DNA from: an uncultured Alphaproteobacteria bacterium | GTDB lineage: Bacteria > Pseudomonadota > Alphaproteobacteria > RF32 > CAG-239 | Assembly: GCA_944390355.1 (NCBI GenBank) | Contig: CALXPT010000002.1 | Location: 124,001 to 188,000 of the forward strand | Reading direction: 5' to 3' | Length of the DNA: 64,000 bases | Shown here: one piece after another, positions 1 to 8,397 of the stretch | How positions within the stretch are numbered: position 1 is the stretch's first letter | How the letters are laid out: every line of letters starts with the position of its first letter | Position numbers and translations under genes: made by a program | The notes under the pieces: model-generated | What the model was told of the DNA's origin: nothing | Databases searched by the model: none | The model's input: only the letters and a program-made list of their open reading frames with translations

Positions 1-888
1 AGTAGGGCAGAGAGAATAGAGCGCATCAAACGCTATAAACAACTAAAAAAGATAGAACGCTGCAAAAAAATAGCCAGAGTCAATTTGCTGGCATTTAAGT
101 TTTTAACATTTGCGGCGATTCCGTCATTGACGGCATGTCCGGCCACCATGAGCGGCACAAATTCGCCGACATCGAATAATTATGCTTATTTGAAAGAAAA
201 TCAGCTGGCAGGGATGTTATCATCGGGAGATTTTTCATTAGATGATGCAATAAGTTTGGTAGCGGAAATCGACGGAGAACTTTTTCTGAGAGAATTAAAT
301 GCCCAGCACGATTCGATAACCTCGTTGCCCAAGGGGAAAGACCGTAATGCTTATATCCAAAGTTTATTCGGAAATATTAATTATTGCAACATAGCGGTGA
401 TAAAAGCGCTCAAAGCATCAGAGGCAGATTATTTTCAAGAATATTTGAATAACATTTCCAATCCGGCGTTGTGTGAAGCATTTGTAAATTATGTCCGGAA
501 AACCAATCCCGATTGCATACGAGCGGTTAAGAATATGAAAACCGCCGACTTAAAAAGGGGCGATGTTGTTGTTTTGCATGTAAAAAGGCGTAGTCCCAAT
601 GCGGTAACATCAAGCGGCCGTCACACGGTAACCTATGACGGCAAAGAGTTCATCAGTTTTAATTCAACCACACGTTATCAGGTAACATCGGAAGCCGGAG
701 ACGTGATAGACATGCAAAAATTGCGTCAAAAAGAGTTGCAAAAGAAAGTCAAGAACATGACGCATACACAAGCCTTGAGTTATCTAATTCATATTTCAAA
801 GCGTGTGGAAACGGCAGAAAGAAACAAAACCAAGAGCATTCAAAACCCAACATTGATTTTGGCAGGGCGGGGTGCACGTACGATTTAG
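1..888 (+). CDS. Putative lipoprotein with possible papain-like/NlpC-type C-terminal domain, 5' end outside window
   Basis: The reading frame is open from base 1, so the gene probably begins upstream. The only start-like codon near the N-terminus is a TTG at 85. Before it the frame encodes a very basic helix, then a hydrophobic stretch ending in the lipobox-like SLTAC, which suggests a lipoprotein signal peptide. The mature part is helical and polar. Near the C-terminus are a DCIRAV segment, a GDVVVLHV strand and SGRHTVTYDG followed by FISFNS. A Cys, a GD-strand and a His in this order resemble papain-like NlpC/CHAP amidases, but the match is weak and I infer no activity. The last 60 residues are basic. 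I do not recognise a family. Confidence 0.6.
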   Translation, partial: SRAERIERIKRYKQLKKIERCKKIARVNLLAFKFLTFAAIPSLTACPATMSGTNSPTSNNYAYLKENQLAGMLSSGDFSLDDAISLVAEIDGELFLRELNAQHDSITSLPKGKDRNAYIQSLFGNINYCNIAVIKALKASEADYFQEYLNNISNPALCEAFVNYVRKTNPDCIRAVKNMKTADLKRGDVVVLHVKRRSPNAVTSSGRHTVTYDGKEFISFNSTTRYQVTSEAGDVIDMQKLRQKELQKKVKNMTHTQALSYLIHISKRVETAERNKTKSIQNPTLILAGRGARTI

Positions 889-963
889 TTTGACAAATCA
901 GTATAAACAGGGTAGACCTAGGGCATAAAAATATCATTATGTCTAACCTTAAATTTTTGTGCC

Positions 964-1170
964 ATGAGTAAAGAACAAGAAATCATGCAGCAGCAATTTC
1001 CCGAACATGCACAGGAAATTGCCGAAAAAAATCTTGAACCAATGGTTGAAGATATCGAGCTACCATGCGGACATATCGTAAAAAATTGTCTGGTTTTGTG
1101 GATGCGTATTAATGGCTGTATGAAGCGTCTCGTTTATGAGATGAATAGCAAAATGGCTTATTGTCTCTAA
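964..1170 (+). CDS. Small hypothetical protein (68 aa)
   Basis: This is a short ATG-started frame ending just before a strong bidirectional terminator. The N-terminal half is acidic and Gln/Glu-rich. The C-terminal half has three cysteines and an amphipathic look (DIELPCGHIVKNCLVLW). No clear ribosome binding site precedes it. A TTGACA at 890-895 with a weak TAGACC at 913-918 could be its promoter. Its position between a promoter-like element and a terminator is the main support. It could also be a decayed remnant of a longer gene. Confidence 0.35.
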   Translation: MSKEQEIMQQQFPEHAQEIAEKNLEPMVEDIELPCGHIVKNCLVLWMRINGCMKRLVYEMNSKMAYCL

Positions 1171-1199
1171 ACCCAGACGCTTAGTCAAACTCAAAAAAA

Positions 1200-1236
1200 A
1201 CAGGCTCGCTTTCTAATAAAGCCAGCCTGCTTTTTT
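1200..1236. terminator. Bidirectional rho-independent terminator
   Basis: CAGGCT..CTTT and AAAG..AGCCTG form a stem, with an A-run on the left and six T on the right. It serves the small plus-strand ORF and the converging proS. Confidence 0.8.
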
Positions 1237-1250
1237 ATGAGAATATGAAA

Positions 1251-2768
1251 TTAATAGCTGCGTGCGTAAATAACGTCCATGGTTGCCGGTTTGCCTGTAA
1301 GCAAGCAAACACCTTCCGTTTCGCTTTGGTCAAACGGAATGCAGCGAATGGTAATTTTCATAGCTTTAAGCAGCTCTTCGCTGTTGGCATCACCGCTCCA
1401 CTTGCCGCGAACAAAAGCCACTTTGCCTTGCTTGCCGTCCTCAATCCAAACGTTGGATTGTTCAAAATACTTTTTGAACTCTTCTGGCGTTTTAATGTCG
1501 GTACGAATGTTGTGAGATAAGCGGTCTTTGGCTTTTTCAAACATTTCTTTTTGAATGTTTTCAAGACGTTCGGCGATGGTGCTGATGAATATATCTTTAG
1601 CTTCAACCTTTTTGCCTTCGGGTGTGCCGAGTTTCAAACGCTCTTTAACCATCACATTAGCCCCTTCCATGTCGCGCATACCGATTTCACAAATAACCGG
1701 TGCGCCTTTTCTTGTCCATTCCCAAAACTTGTCAACGGAAGATTTGTCGCGCTTGTCGATTTTGATGCGGATTTTCTCGGCAAATGGAGCTTTAGTTTTG
1801 AGTTGAGCCGCAATGTCGTTAATATAAGCCATAATGGCGTCGGTATCTTCCGCCTTTTTGATAACCGGAACCAAAACCACTTGGTAGGGGGCGATTTTAG
1901 GAGGCACAACCATACCTTCATCATCGGCATGAGTCATGATAACGCCGCCGATTAAGCGGGTTGAAACACCCCAAGAGGTTGTGTAAGCAAATTCAGATTC
2001 ATTATTTTTGTTAACAAAAGAGATGTTTGCTGATTTTGCAAAGTTTTGACCTAAAAAGTGAGAAGTTCCGGCTTGAAGAGCTTTTCCGTCTTGCATCATC
2101 GCTTCCACACAATAAGTGTCGACAGCCCCAGGGAATTTTTCATGTTCGGGCTTTTTGCCGACCAAAACAGGCATGGCAAGTGTGTTTTCACAAAGATCGC
2201 GATAAGCCTCAAGCATCCGTTTGGTTTCTTCTTCGGCCTCTTGAGCGGAGGCGTGGGCGGTGTGTCCTTCCTGCCACAAAAATTCACGAGTGCGCAAAAA
2301 CAGACGAGGCCTCATTTCCCAACGCACGACATTGGCCCATTGATTAACCAAAACCGGCAGGTCGCGATAAGACTTAACCCACTTAGAGAACGAGTCGGCA
2401 ATGATAGCTTCAGAGGTAGGACGCACAATAAGGGGTTCTTCAAGTTTGCCTTCAGGCACGAGCTTGCCGTCTTTCATCGCTAAGCGAGAATGTGTAACAA
2501 CGGCCATTTCTTTGGCAAAACCATCAACATGTTCGGCTTCTTTTTGAAAGAACGAGAGCGGAATAAACAGCGGGAAATAACAATTTTCATGATCCGTTTC
2601 TTTAATTTTTTCATCAAAAACATCCCGAATTCTTTCCCAAATTCCGTATCCCCAGTGTTTGATGACCATACACCCTGGAGAGGAAGAGTTTTCAGCCATA
2701 TCGGCTTCGTTAACAACATTTTGATACCACTCAGGATAATTTCCTGCTCTTGTATTTTTCAATCCCAT
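1251..2768 (-). CDS. proS: Prolyl-tRNA synthetase, archaeal/eukaryotic-type
   Basis: This cytoplasmic class II aminoacyl-tRNA synthetase (505 aa) charges tRNA-Pro. The PTSE signature (about residue 117), the motif 2 region RTREFLWQEGHTAHA (about 160-174) and the motif 3 region LIGGVIMTHADDEG are present. The protein ends in a C-terminal Tyr (YARSY), typical of the compact archaeal/eukaryotic-type ProRS that lacks the bacterial editing insertion and carries a C-terminal extension. The ATG has an AAGGA site eight bases upstream. It stands alone on the minus strand. Alphaproteobacteria usually carry a bacterial-type ProRS, so this copy looks acquired, probably from other gut bacteria. Family assignment is firm; the transfer is inference. 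Confidence 0.97.
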   Translation of the reverse strand: MGLKNTRAGNYPEWYQNVVNEADMAENSSSPGCMVIKHWGYGIWERIRDVFDEKIKETDHENCYFPLFIPLSFFQKEAEHVDGFAKEMAVVTHSRLAMKDGKLVPEGKLEEPLIVRPTSEAIIADSFSKWVKSYRDLPVLVNQWANVVRWEMRPRLFLRTREFLWQEGHTAHASAQEAEEETKRMLEAYRDLCENTLAMPVLVGKKPEHEKFPGAVDTYCVEAMMQDGKALQAGTSHFLGQNFAKSANISFVNKNNESEFAYTTSWGVSTRLIGGVIMTHADDEGMVVPPKIAPYQVVLVPVIKKAEDTDAIMAYINDIAAQLKTKAPFAEKIRIKIDKRDKSSVDKFWEWTRKGAPVICEIGMRDMEGANVMVKERLKLGTPEGKKVEAKDIFISTIAERLENIQKEMFEKAKDRLSHNIRTDIKTPEEFKKYFEQSNVWIEDGKQGKVAFVRGKWSGDANSEELLKAMKITIRCIPFDQSETEGVCLLTGKPATMDVIYARSY

Positions 2769-2801
2769 AAGTTTATTCCTTTTTTAATATCGCAATTAAA
2801 A

Positions 2802-2849
2802 TCCCGCAGCCCCAATGCCGCAGGATGACTTTTTCCAGAAAAAATCACC
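2802..2849 (-). promoter_or_regulatory. Overlapping hairpins in the proS leader
   Basis: Two inverted repeats share bases 2823-2825. TCCCGCAGC (2802-2810) can pair with GCCGCAGGA (2817-2825) using wobbles, and GGATGACTTTTT (2823-2834) with AAAAAATCACC (2840-2849). They are largely exclusive of each other and lie 30-80 bases upstream of the proS start. This could be an attenuator-like leader or a remnant repeat; function is unproven. Confidence 0.35.
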
Positions 2850-2999
2850 CTAAATTAGCAAATAAATTTTAATTTGTGAAGTAATATTTTAACAAGATTT
2901 TAACTGTAATAAAGTGTAGTTAATTGTGAATTGAAGAAAGACAAGATTTATGATACTTTTCTTCTCATCAAAAATGTACTAAAGAAAGGAATAAAAAAT

Positions 3000-3797
3000 A
3001 TGACCAATATTCATCCCTCAGCCGTTGTAGAACAAGGCGCAGAGATTGCCGCATCAGCAGAGATTGGGCCTTTTTGCTATGTTAGCTCACAGGCCAAAAT
3101 CGGCGAAAATGTGAGATTAATAGCCAGAGTAAGCGTTTTGGGCAATACCACGATTGGCGAGGGCACGGTTGTTTTTCCTGGAGCTTGCTTAGGCGGCGGT
3201 CCGCAGGATCACGGCAACGAATTTCAACCTGAGGCCAAATTGATAATCGGCAAAAGAAACGTGATTAGAGAAAACGTTACCATGCACGCCGGAACGCCGA
3301 AAGAACACTTTACCACCGTGGTTGGAGATGACGGAATGTTTATGGTCAATTCGCACATTGCCCATGATTGCGTGGTCGGCAACAATGTGATTATGACCAA
3401 CAATGCGGTAATCGGCGGCCACGTTCATTTGGCAGACGGTGTCATTTTGGGCGGAAATTCAGCCGTTCACCAGTTCTGTCATATCGGCCGCAAAGCAATG
3501 ATTGGTGGCTTGACCGGTATTGCCAGAGATGTCATCCCGTTTGCAATAGTTACGGGAGATAGGGGCAAATTGCGCGGTTTGAATGTAATTGGCTTAAAGA
3601 GAAGCGGCTATGACGAACATACCATAAAGTCGATTACGCGCGCCTATATGTACATATTCAAAGGCAAAGAAGATACCTTTGAAATAAGAGTAGAAAAAGC
3701 CAAAGAAAAATTCGCCGGCAATGAAATGGTTATGGAGCAGATTGCATTCATAGAAGAATCATTAAAAGGTCGCCGCAACATCTTGACGGCAGAATAA
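3000..3797 (+). CDS. lpxA: UDP-N-acetylglucosamine acyltransferase LpxA
   Basis: LpxA catalyses the first step of lipid A synthesis, acyl transfer from acyl-ACP to O-3 of UDP-GlcNAc, in the cytoplasm. I chose ATG 3000 because AAAGGA precedes it and the protein then starts MTNIHPSAVV at the usual family length (265 aa). An in-frame extension to 2931 lacks homology. The left-handed beta-helix hexapeptide repeats fill the first 190 residues. The catalytic His lies in HIAHDC (about residue 122), and GGNSAVHQFCHIGR is typical. The C-terminal helical domain follows. It is the first gene of an lpxA-lpxI-lpxB-comEC run, although a hairpin terminator separates it from lpxI. Confidence 0.98.
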   Translation: MTNIHPSAVVEQGAEIAASAEIGPFCYVSSQAKIGENVRLIARVSVLGNTTIGEGTVVFPGACLGGGPQDHGNEFQPEAKLIIGKRNVIRENVTMHAGTPKEHFTTVVGDDGMFMVNSHIAHDCVVGNNVIMTNNAVIGGHVHLADGVILGGNSAVHQFCHIGRKAMIGGLTGIARDVIPFAIVTGDRGKLRGLNVIGLKRSGYDEHTIKSITRAYMYIFKGKEDTFEIRVEKAKEKFAGNEMVMEQIAFIEESLKGRRNILTAE

Positions 3798-3810
3798 AAA
3801 ATAGTAATAT

Positions 3811-3859
3811 AAACGGGAAGTTAAGATAAAAAATAAAATTCTTAACTTCCTGTTTTTTT
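3811..3859 (+). terminator. Terminator between lpxA and lpxI
   Basis: AAACGGGAAGTTAAG (3811-3825) pairs with CTTAACTTCCTGTTT (3841-3855) with one wobble, and is followed by a T-run. It could partly uncouple lpxA from the downstream genes. Confidence 0.75.
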
Positions 3860-3876
3860 ATGTTTGAAGGACGCTT

Positions 3877-4713
3877 ATGACGAGTTATAGAAAATTAGGG
3901 ATAATCGCGGGCGGAGGAGCTTTCCCGCAAAAGCTGATTGAAACCTGCCAAAAAGAAGGAAGAGAATACTTTGTGTTGGCGATAGAGGGCAATGCGGATA
4001 AAAGCGTTTTTAAAGAAGACGTGCCGCACCAGTGGATAAGGATAGGACAGGCAGGTACGGGCTTTAAGCGTTTTCATGATGAGGGCGTGCAAGATGTAGT
4101 TATGATAGGCACGATTAAACGTCCGAGTTTTTTTGATTTGGTGCCGGATATGCGGACAACGGCGTTTTTTGCCAAGATAGGGTTAAAGTCAATAGGCGAT
4201 GACGGCATTTTAAGAGCACTCGTCAAAGAAATTGAGGGTGAAGGAATGCACGTTAAAGGCATCCACGAGGTAATGCCTGAGATATTGGTTAAGTCAGGTT
4301 TTTTAACTAAACATAAGCCTGATGAACAGGCAAAAGAGGATATCAAAAGAGGCATAGAAGTTTGCACGGAACTGGGGCGTCTGGACGTCGGACAAGCTGT
4401 TGTTGTGCAGCAAGGTCTGGTTTTGGGCGTTGAAGGGATTGAGGGTACGGATGAATTAATTCGCCGTTGCGGAGAATATAAGAGAAAAGGCGCGGGCGGT
4501 GTGTTGGTAAAACTCCGCAAACCTCAGCAAGATATGCGGGTTGATTTGCCGACCATCGGCCCGAGGACAATAAGCCGCGCCAAAGAAACCGGATTAAGGG
4601 GAATAGCCGTCCATGCCGGCAATGCGCTGATTGTCGATGAGGCGGAAACCCTAAAATTGGCGGAAAAAGAGGGCTTGTTTGTAATAGGAGTAAATCCGAG
4701 TGAGTACAAATAA
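3877..4713 (+). CDS. lpxI: UDP-2,3-diacylglucosamine diphosphatase LpxI
   Basis: LpxI hydrolyses UDP-2,3-diacylglucosamine to lipid X and UMP. It is the alphaproteobacterial replacement for LpxH. The 278-aa protein begins with the family signature LGIIAGGGAFPQ and contains IGTIKRPSF and the C-terminal GPRTISRAKETGLRGIAVHAG and ALIVDEAETL motifs (DUF1009). A GAAGGA site precedes the ATG. Its end overlaps the GTG start of lpxB by 14 bases, which suggests translational coupling. Confidence 0.97.
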   Translation: MTSYRKLGIIAGGGAFPQKLIETCQKEGREYFVLAIEGNADKSVFKEDVPHQWIRIGQAGTGFKRFHDEGVQDVVMIGTIKRPSFFDLVPDMRTTAFFAKIGLKSIGDDGILRALVKEIEGEGMHVKGIHEVMPEILVKSGFLTKHKPDEQAKEDIKRGIEVCTELGRLDVGQAVVVQQGLVLGVEGIEGTDELIRRCGEYKRKGAGGVLVKLRKPQQDMRVDLPTIGPRTISRAKETGLRGIAVHAGNALIVDEAETLKLAEKEGLFVIGVNPSEYK

Positions 4714-5872
4714 TCAAAAACTAAAAATATATATAATAGCCGGCGAACCATCGGGAGATTTGCTTGGGTCAAGATTGATGCGTGCATTAAAGAGCAAAAC
4801 CGATAGCAAAATCAAGTTTTATGGTATCGGCGGAGAAACCATGGAAAAAGAGGGGCTACACTCCTTATTTGACGTATCTGAATTGGCGGTTATGGGCTTG
4901 GCGGAGGTTATTCCGAGTATTCCGAAAATACTAAGAAGAATAAAAGAAACCGTGGATGATATAGCAAAGAAAAAGCCGGATGTCGTTATAACCATAGACA
5001 GCTGGAGTTTTTCAAGCCGCATTCACAAGGCTTTGCGTAAGAAAAATTTGGGCATACCGCAAGTTCATTATGTTGCGCCGCAAGTCTGGGCTTGGAAGAA
5101 AAAGCGCGCCCAAACGATGTATAAATATATCGACTTGCTGTTAACCTTGTTTCCCTATGAGCCAAAATATTTTACACCCTATAAGTTAGACGCGCGCTTT
5201 GTCGGCCATCCGGTGATAGAAAGCCCCGTGATAAAGGCGGATGTAAATGCATTTCGTAAAAAGTATAAAATCCCTGAGGACAAAAAGATAATCACCGTTT
5301 TACCGGGGTCGCGCAAAAATGAGGTTGCATTGCTACTGCCGACATTTTTAGATACGGTAAAGAAGTTGAAAGAAAAACATAAAGACCTGTTCTTTGTGAT
5401 ACCGACGGTTAAGACGGTGGAAGAAAGAGTTAAAAAAGCGGTCAAGAAAAGCAAGTTAAATATCTTGGTCGTAGATACGGAAGCGGATAGATACGGTGCA
5501 TTTAGAAGTTCATCGGCGGCGATAGCGGCTTCGGGTACGGTTGCTTTGGAGCTGGCAATATGCGATATTCCGCATATCATAGCTTATAAGGTGTCGCCGT
5601 TAACAGCCATGTTGGTAAGACGCTTTATCAAAATACAGTTTGTAAACTTATCAAACATATTGCTAGGCCGCGAGATTGTGCCGGAACTGTTGCAGGAACG
5701 CTGCGTTCCTGCAAGTATTTGCTCGTATATCGAACCGTTTTTGGAAAAACAAGGTGATTGGTATGACCGCCAAATGGAAGGTTTCAAAAAAGTGCGCCAA
5801 ATTTTGGGGCAGGGCGAGCAAACCCCGAGTGAAAATGCAGCGGATATCTTGCTTGAACACATCAAATGCTAG
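4700..5872 (+). CDS. lpxB: Lipid-A-disaccharide synthase LpxB
   Basis: LpxB joins lipid X and UDP-2,3-diacylglucosamine into the lipid A disaccharide at the inner face of the membrane. The start is a GTG inside the end of lpxI. Landmarks are AGEPSGDLLGSRLM near the N-terminus, YVAPQVWAWK (about residue 127), PGSRKNEV (about 201) and AASGTVALELA (about 274). At 390 aa it has normal length. The stop overlaps the comEC start (ATGCTAG), so lpxI, lpxB and comEC appear to be one translationally coupled unit. Confidence 0.97.
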   Translation: MSTNNQKLKIYIIAGEPSGDLLGSRLMRALKSKTDSKIKFYGIGGETMEKEGLHSLFDVSELAVMGLAEVIPSIPKILRRIKETVDDIAKKKPDVVITIDSWSFSSRIHKALRKKNLGIPQVHYVAPQVWAWKKKRAQTMYKYIDLLLTLFPYEPKYFTPYKLDARFVGHPVIESPVIKADVNAFRKKYKIPEDKKIITVLPGSRKNEVALLLPTFLDTVKKLKEKHKDLFFVIPTVKTVEERVKKAVKKSKLNILVVDTEADRYGAFRSSSAAIAASGTVALELAICDIPHIIAYKVSPLTAMLVRRFIKIQFVNLSNILLGREIVPELLQERCVPASICSYIEPFLEKQGDWYDRQMEGFKKVRQILGQGEQTPSENAADILLEHIKC

Positions 5873-7875
5873 AGAAGATAACAGACACATTTTTTGCTGA
5901 AAAAGAACGCTGGTTTTCGTGGATATCCGTTTTGTTCGGAATGGGTATCGGACTTTATTTCGGGCTGAGTGCAGAGCCGTCGCTGTGGTGGACATTAGGA
6001 ATCATCGAAATTTTTATTTTGATTGTTATTTTGTACCGCAAGTCAGAAGAAAAACTTTTATTTTTGAGTATACCGGCAATTGTTTTGGCGGGGTTTACTT
6101 ATATCCAACTGGACGCGGCCTATATTGCTAAAACACCGAGGCTTGAGGGAGAGGAGGCGATTTATGTCCAAGGCCGAATTTCAAACGTGGATTACAATTC
6201 CAAACAACGCCAAAGGATAACCTTGGAAAAGATGCAAAATTTTGCCGGAGAAGAAATCAAGGGCAGTTACAAAATCACCTTAATGCCTTATGCGGCAGAA
6301 AAAACTTTTCAGGTTGGAGAATGTGTGGAATTGGCGGCCAAAGTCATGCCGCCATACCCGACAACCATGGTCGGCGGCTACCAATTTGACAGGAAAACAT
6401 TTTTTGATAAAATCAACGGAACGGGCTATTCCTTGAGCCGTGTGTTTGTCATTCCGTGCGGCAAGTCGCAAATCACGGGCGAAAGCGTTATTGAAAAGAT
6501 AAGAAACAAAATCGTCAAACGGATAGAAAGCGTCCTACCGCAAGATGAAGCGGGAATTGCCTCAGCGTTGATAGCAGGCGTCAGAAACGGCATATCACAA
6601 CGTGTAACAAATAATTATCGAGATTCCGGCTTGGCACACTTCTTGTCCATTTCGGGCTTGCATATGAGTATGTTGGCGGGCTTTATGTTTTTACTGGTGA
6701 GATATGTCGTTGTGCTGATGCCGGGTTTGGCTTTACGGTATGACAGCAAGAAAATCGCCGCGGTGTTTGCGGTTGTGATGAGCTTTGTATATTTGCTTAT
6801 ATCGGGTTACTCCGTACCAACCCAAAGAGCGTTTTTGATGACCTTGATATTCTTAATCGGGGTGATGATAAGCCGCCGCTCTATTTCAATGCGAACAATT
6901 TCATGGGCGGCTTTGTGCGTTTTGATGGTGTCGCCGGTTGCCTTGATAACGCCGAGCTTTCAAATGTCTTTTGCGGCGGTAGTGGCTTTGATAGCTTTTT
7001 ATGAAAGTTGCCGGAGCTATGTGCAAATCAAAGTAAGAGATAAAAACATTTTCAAAATAGTGCTGGTTTATCTGTTTGGCATAGTGGTTTCGGATTTTAT
7101 CGCCAGCATAGCCACGTTGCCGTATTCGATTTATCACTTTAACCGAGTGGCGGTTTATACGTCGCTGGGCAATTTACTGGCCGGCCCGATAATCGGCTTG
7201 TGGATAATGCCGTTTGTCCTGATATCCATGTTGCTGATGCCCTTGGGACTTGATTATGTCCCGTTAAAGATTTTAGGATACGGAATACATTGGGTGAATG
7301 AGATAACGGCGTATGTTTCCGCTTTACCGCACGCGGGCGTTCCGGTGATGTCTATGCCGATGTGGGGTTTGGTAGCGATAACATTGGGCGGACTATGGCT
7401 GTGTTTATGGCAAAGAAAATGGCGGCACTTTGGCTGGATAGGAATCATGATAGGGAGCTTGAGCCTGTGTTTGACACAAACACCGGATGTTTTGATAGAT
7501 AGTTCGGGCAAGGCGATAGCGGTAAAGGATAAGGCGGATAATATGGTCGTCTTGCCATCACGGGGAAAAATGTTTATCAAAAATATATGGCTAGAAAAGA
7601 CTTCCAGCCCCAAACTCACGGATAAAGAGAAGAAAAAGCTGAGCAAAATCTGGCAGGGAAGAGAGGAAGATAAAAGCTGGCTTGACTTAAGTTGCGATAA
7701 AACAAGCTGTGTCTATAAGGATAAAGTTAAGATAATCAAAGGCAAAGGACTTGAGTTGAATAATCAAACCTTTGACCATGAAAGTTCAGGCGGCGCATCA
7801 ATTTATTTGGACGGAAGCCACATTACAATCCATACTGTTAGAGAATACACCGGACACAGGTATTGGAATGAATAA
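5866..7875 (+). CDS. comEC: ComEC/Rec2-family DNA uptake channel
   Basis: This polytopic inner-membrane protein (669 aa) has an N-terminal pair of membrane segments and an OB-like DUF4131 region (about 1-190). The Competence core (about 215-500) includes GLAHFLSISGLHMSMLAGF and SGYSVPTQRAFLM. After the last membrane segment about 130 residues remain. They do not show the metallo-beta-lactamase metal ligands seen in full-length ComEC, so this is a short form. ComEC carries single-stranded DNA into the cytoplasm. No other competence genes are in the window. It is coupled to lpxB by a 7-base overlap, and a terminator follows directly. Confidence 0.92.
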   Translation: MLEKITDTFFAEKERWFSWISVLFGMGIGLYFGLSAEPSLWWTLGIIEIFILIVILYRKSEEKLLFLSIPAIVLAGFTYIQLDAAYIAKTPRLEGEEAIYVQGRISNVDYNSKQRQRITLEKMQNFAGEEIKGSYKITLMPYAAEKTFQVGECVELAAKVMPPYPTTMVGGYQFDRKTFFDKINGTGYSLSRVFVIPCGKSQITGESVIEKIRNKIVKRIESVLPQDEAGIASALIAGVRNGISQRVTNNYRDSGLAHFLSISGLHMSMLAGFMFLLVRYVVVLMPGLALRYDSKKIAAVFAVVMSFVYLLISGYSVPTQRAFLMTLIFLIGVMISRRSISMRTISWAALCVLMVSPVALITPSFQMSFAAVVALIAFYESCRSYVQIKVRDKNIFKIVLVYLFGIVVSDFIASIATLPYSIYHFNRVAVYTSLGNLLAGPIIGLWIMPFVLISMLLMPLGLDYVPLKILGYGIHWVNEITAYVSALPHAGVPVMSMPMWGLVAITLGGLWLCLWQRKWRHFGWIGIMIGSLSLCLTQTPDVLIDSSGKAIAVKDKADNMVVLPSRGKMFIKNIWLEKTSSPKLTDKEKKKLSKIWQGREEDKSWLDLSCDKTSCVYKDKVKIIKGKGLELNNQTFDHESSGGASIYLDGSHITIHTVREYTGHRYWNE

Positions 7876-7922
7876 AAAAAAGCATCTCACTTAATAAAAA
7901 GTGAAATGCTTTTGTTTTTTTT
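7873..7922. terminator. Bidirectional terminator after comEC
   Basis: AAAGCAT.TCACTT and AAGTGA.ATGCTTT form a stem with one mismatch, flanked by A- and T-runs on both sides. It ends comEC and the converging carrier protein gene. Confidence 0.8.
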
Positions 7923-7931
7923 CACAAAGCC

Positions 7932-8252
7932 TTAGTTGTTGTTTATGGGCCTGCGACAAATAAAATATCCGACACAATCATAAACATCCCCGACAGACCT
8001 GACATATTCGGCAAAACAGCAGGGAATAGATATGTCAAATTTTTGCTCCAGTCTAAGCCACAATTCAACTAAATCAAGACTGCTAGCCCCAAGATTGTCA
8101 TACAAGTCGGCATCCGGCACAATATCGCCCAGCTTAGTCCAAGCCAAAACATTAAGAATAATTTGATTAACGTTTTCAACAATATCTTTTTTTGCATCAG
8201 AGCAATTTTGAAGGTTAATGTGATAAGCCCTCCAAGGTTTTTGTGATTTCAT
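7932..8252 (-). CDS. Acyl-carrier-protein-like protein
   Basis: This 106-aa protein has an ACP core in its second half. LYDNLGASSLDLVELWLRL (about residues 49-67) matches the phosphopantetheine attachment helix; the usual D-S-L is S-S-L here, and the Ser that would carry the arm is kept. The first 25 residues are basic and not typical of AcpP. The C-terminus has Cys residues and a basic tail. It is monocistronic and far from fatty acid genes, so it is unlikely to be the housekeeping AcpP. It may serve a specialised acyl or aminoacyl transfer. No Shine-Dalgarno site is visible; the leader is A/T-rich. Confidence 0.75.
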   Translation of the reverse strand: MKSQKPWRAYHINLQNCSDAKKDIVENVNQIILNVLAWTKLGDIVPDADLYDNLGASSLDLVELWLRLEQKFDISIPCCFAEYVRSVGDVYDCVGYFICRRPINNN

Positions 8253-8313
8253 AAATATAAATTTAATAATGAATAATCAAAATAATTAAAAATCACCATT
8301 ATGTTATATATTT

Positions 8314-8329
8314 CTTGACATTTGTCAAG
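8314..8329. promoter_or_regulatory. Palindrome in the carrier protein promoter region
   Basis: CTTGACATTTGTCAAG is a perfect 7-bp inverted repeat with a 2-base centre. It lies about 62 bases upstream of the carrier protein start. It contains a TTGACA that could be its minus-strand -35 box, so a repressor could bind there. The matching -10 box is not clear. Confidence 0.35.
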
Positions 8330-8345
8330 TTTTTGTAAAATGAAT

Positions 8346-8383
8346 AAAAAAATCCCGAAAAACCTTTAAATGGTTTTCGGGAT
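8346..8383 (-). terminator. Terminator of the repeat protein gene
   Basis: ATCCCGAAAAACC and GGTTTTCGGGAT form the stem. On the minus strand it is followed by a T-run (A-run at 8346-8352). Confidence 0.8.
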
Positions 8384-8397
8384 AAAAGAGATTGAAT

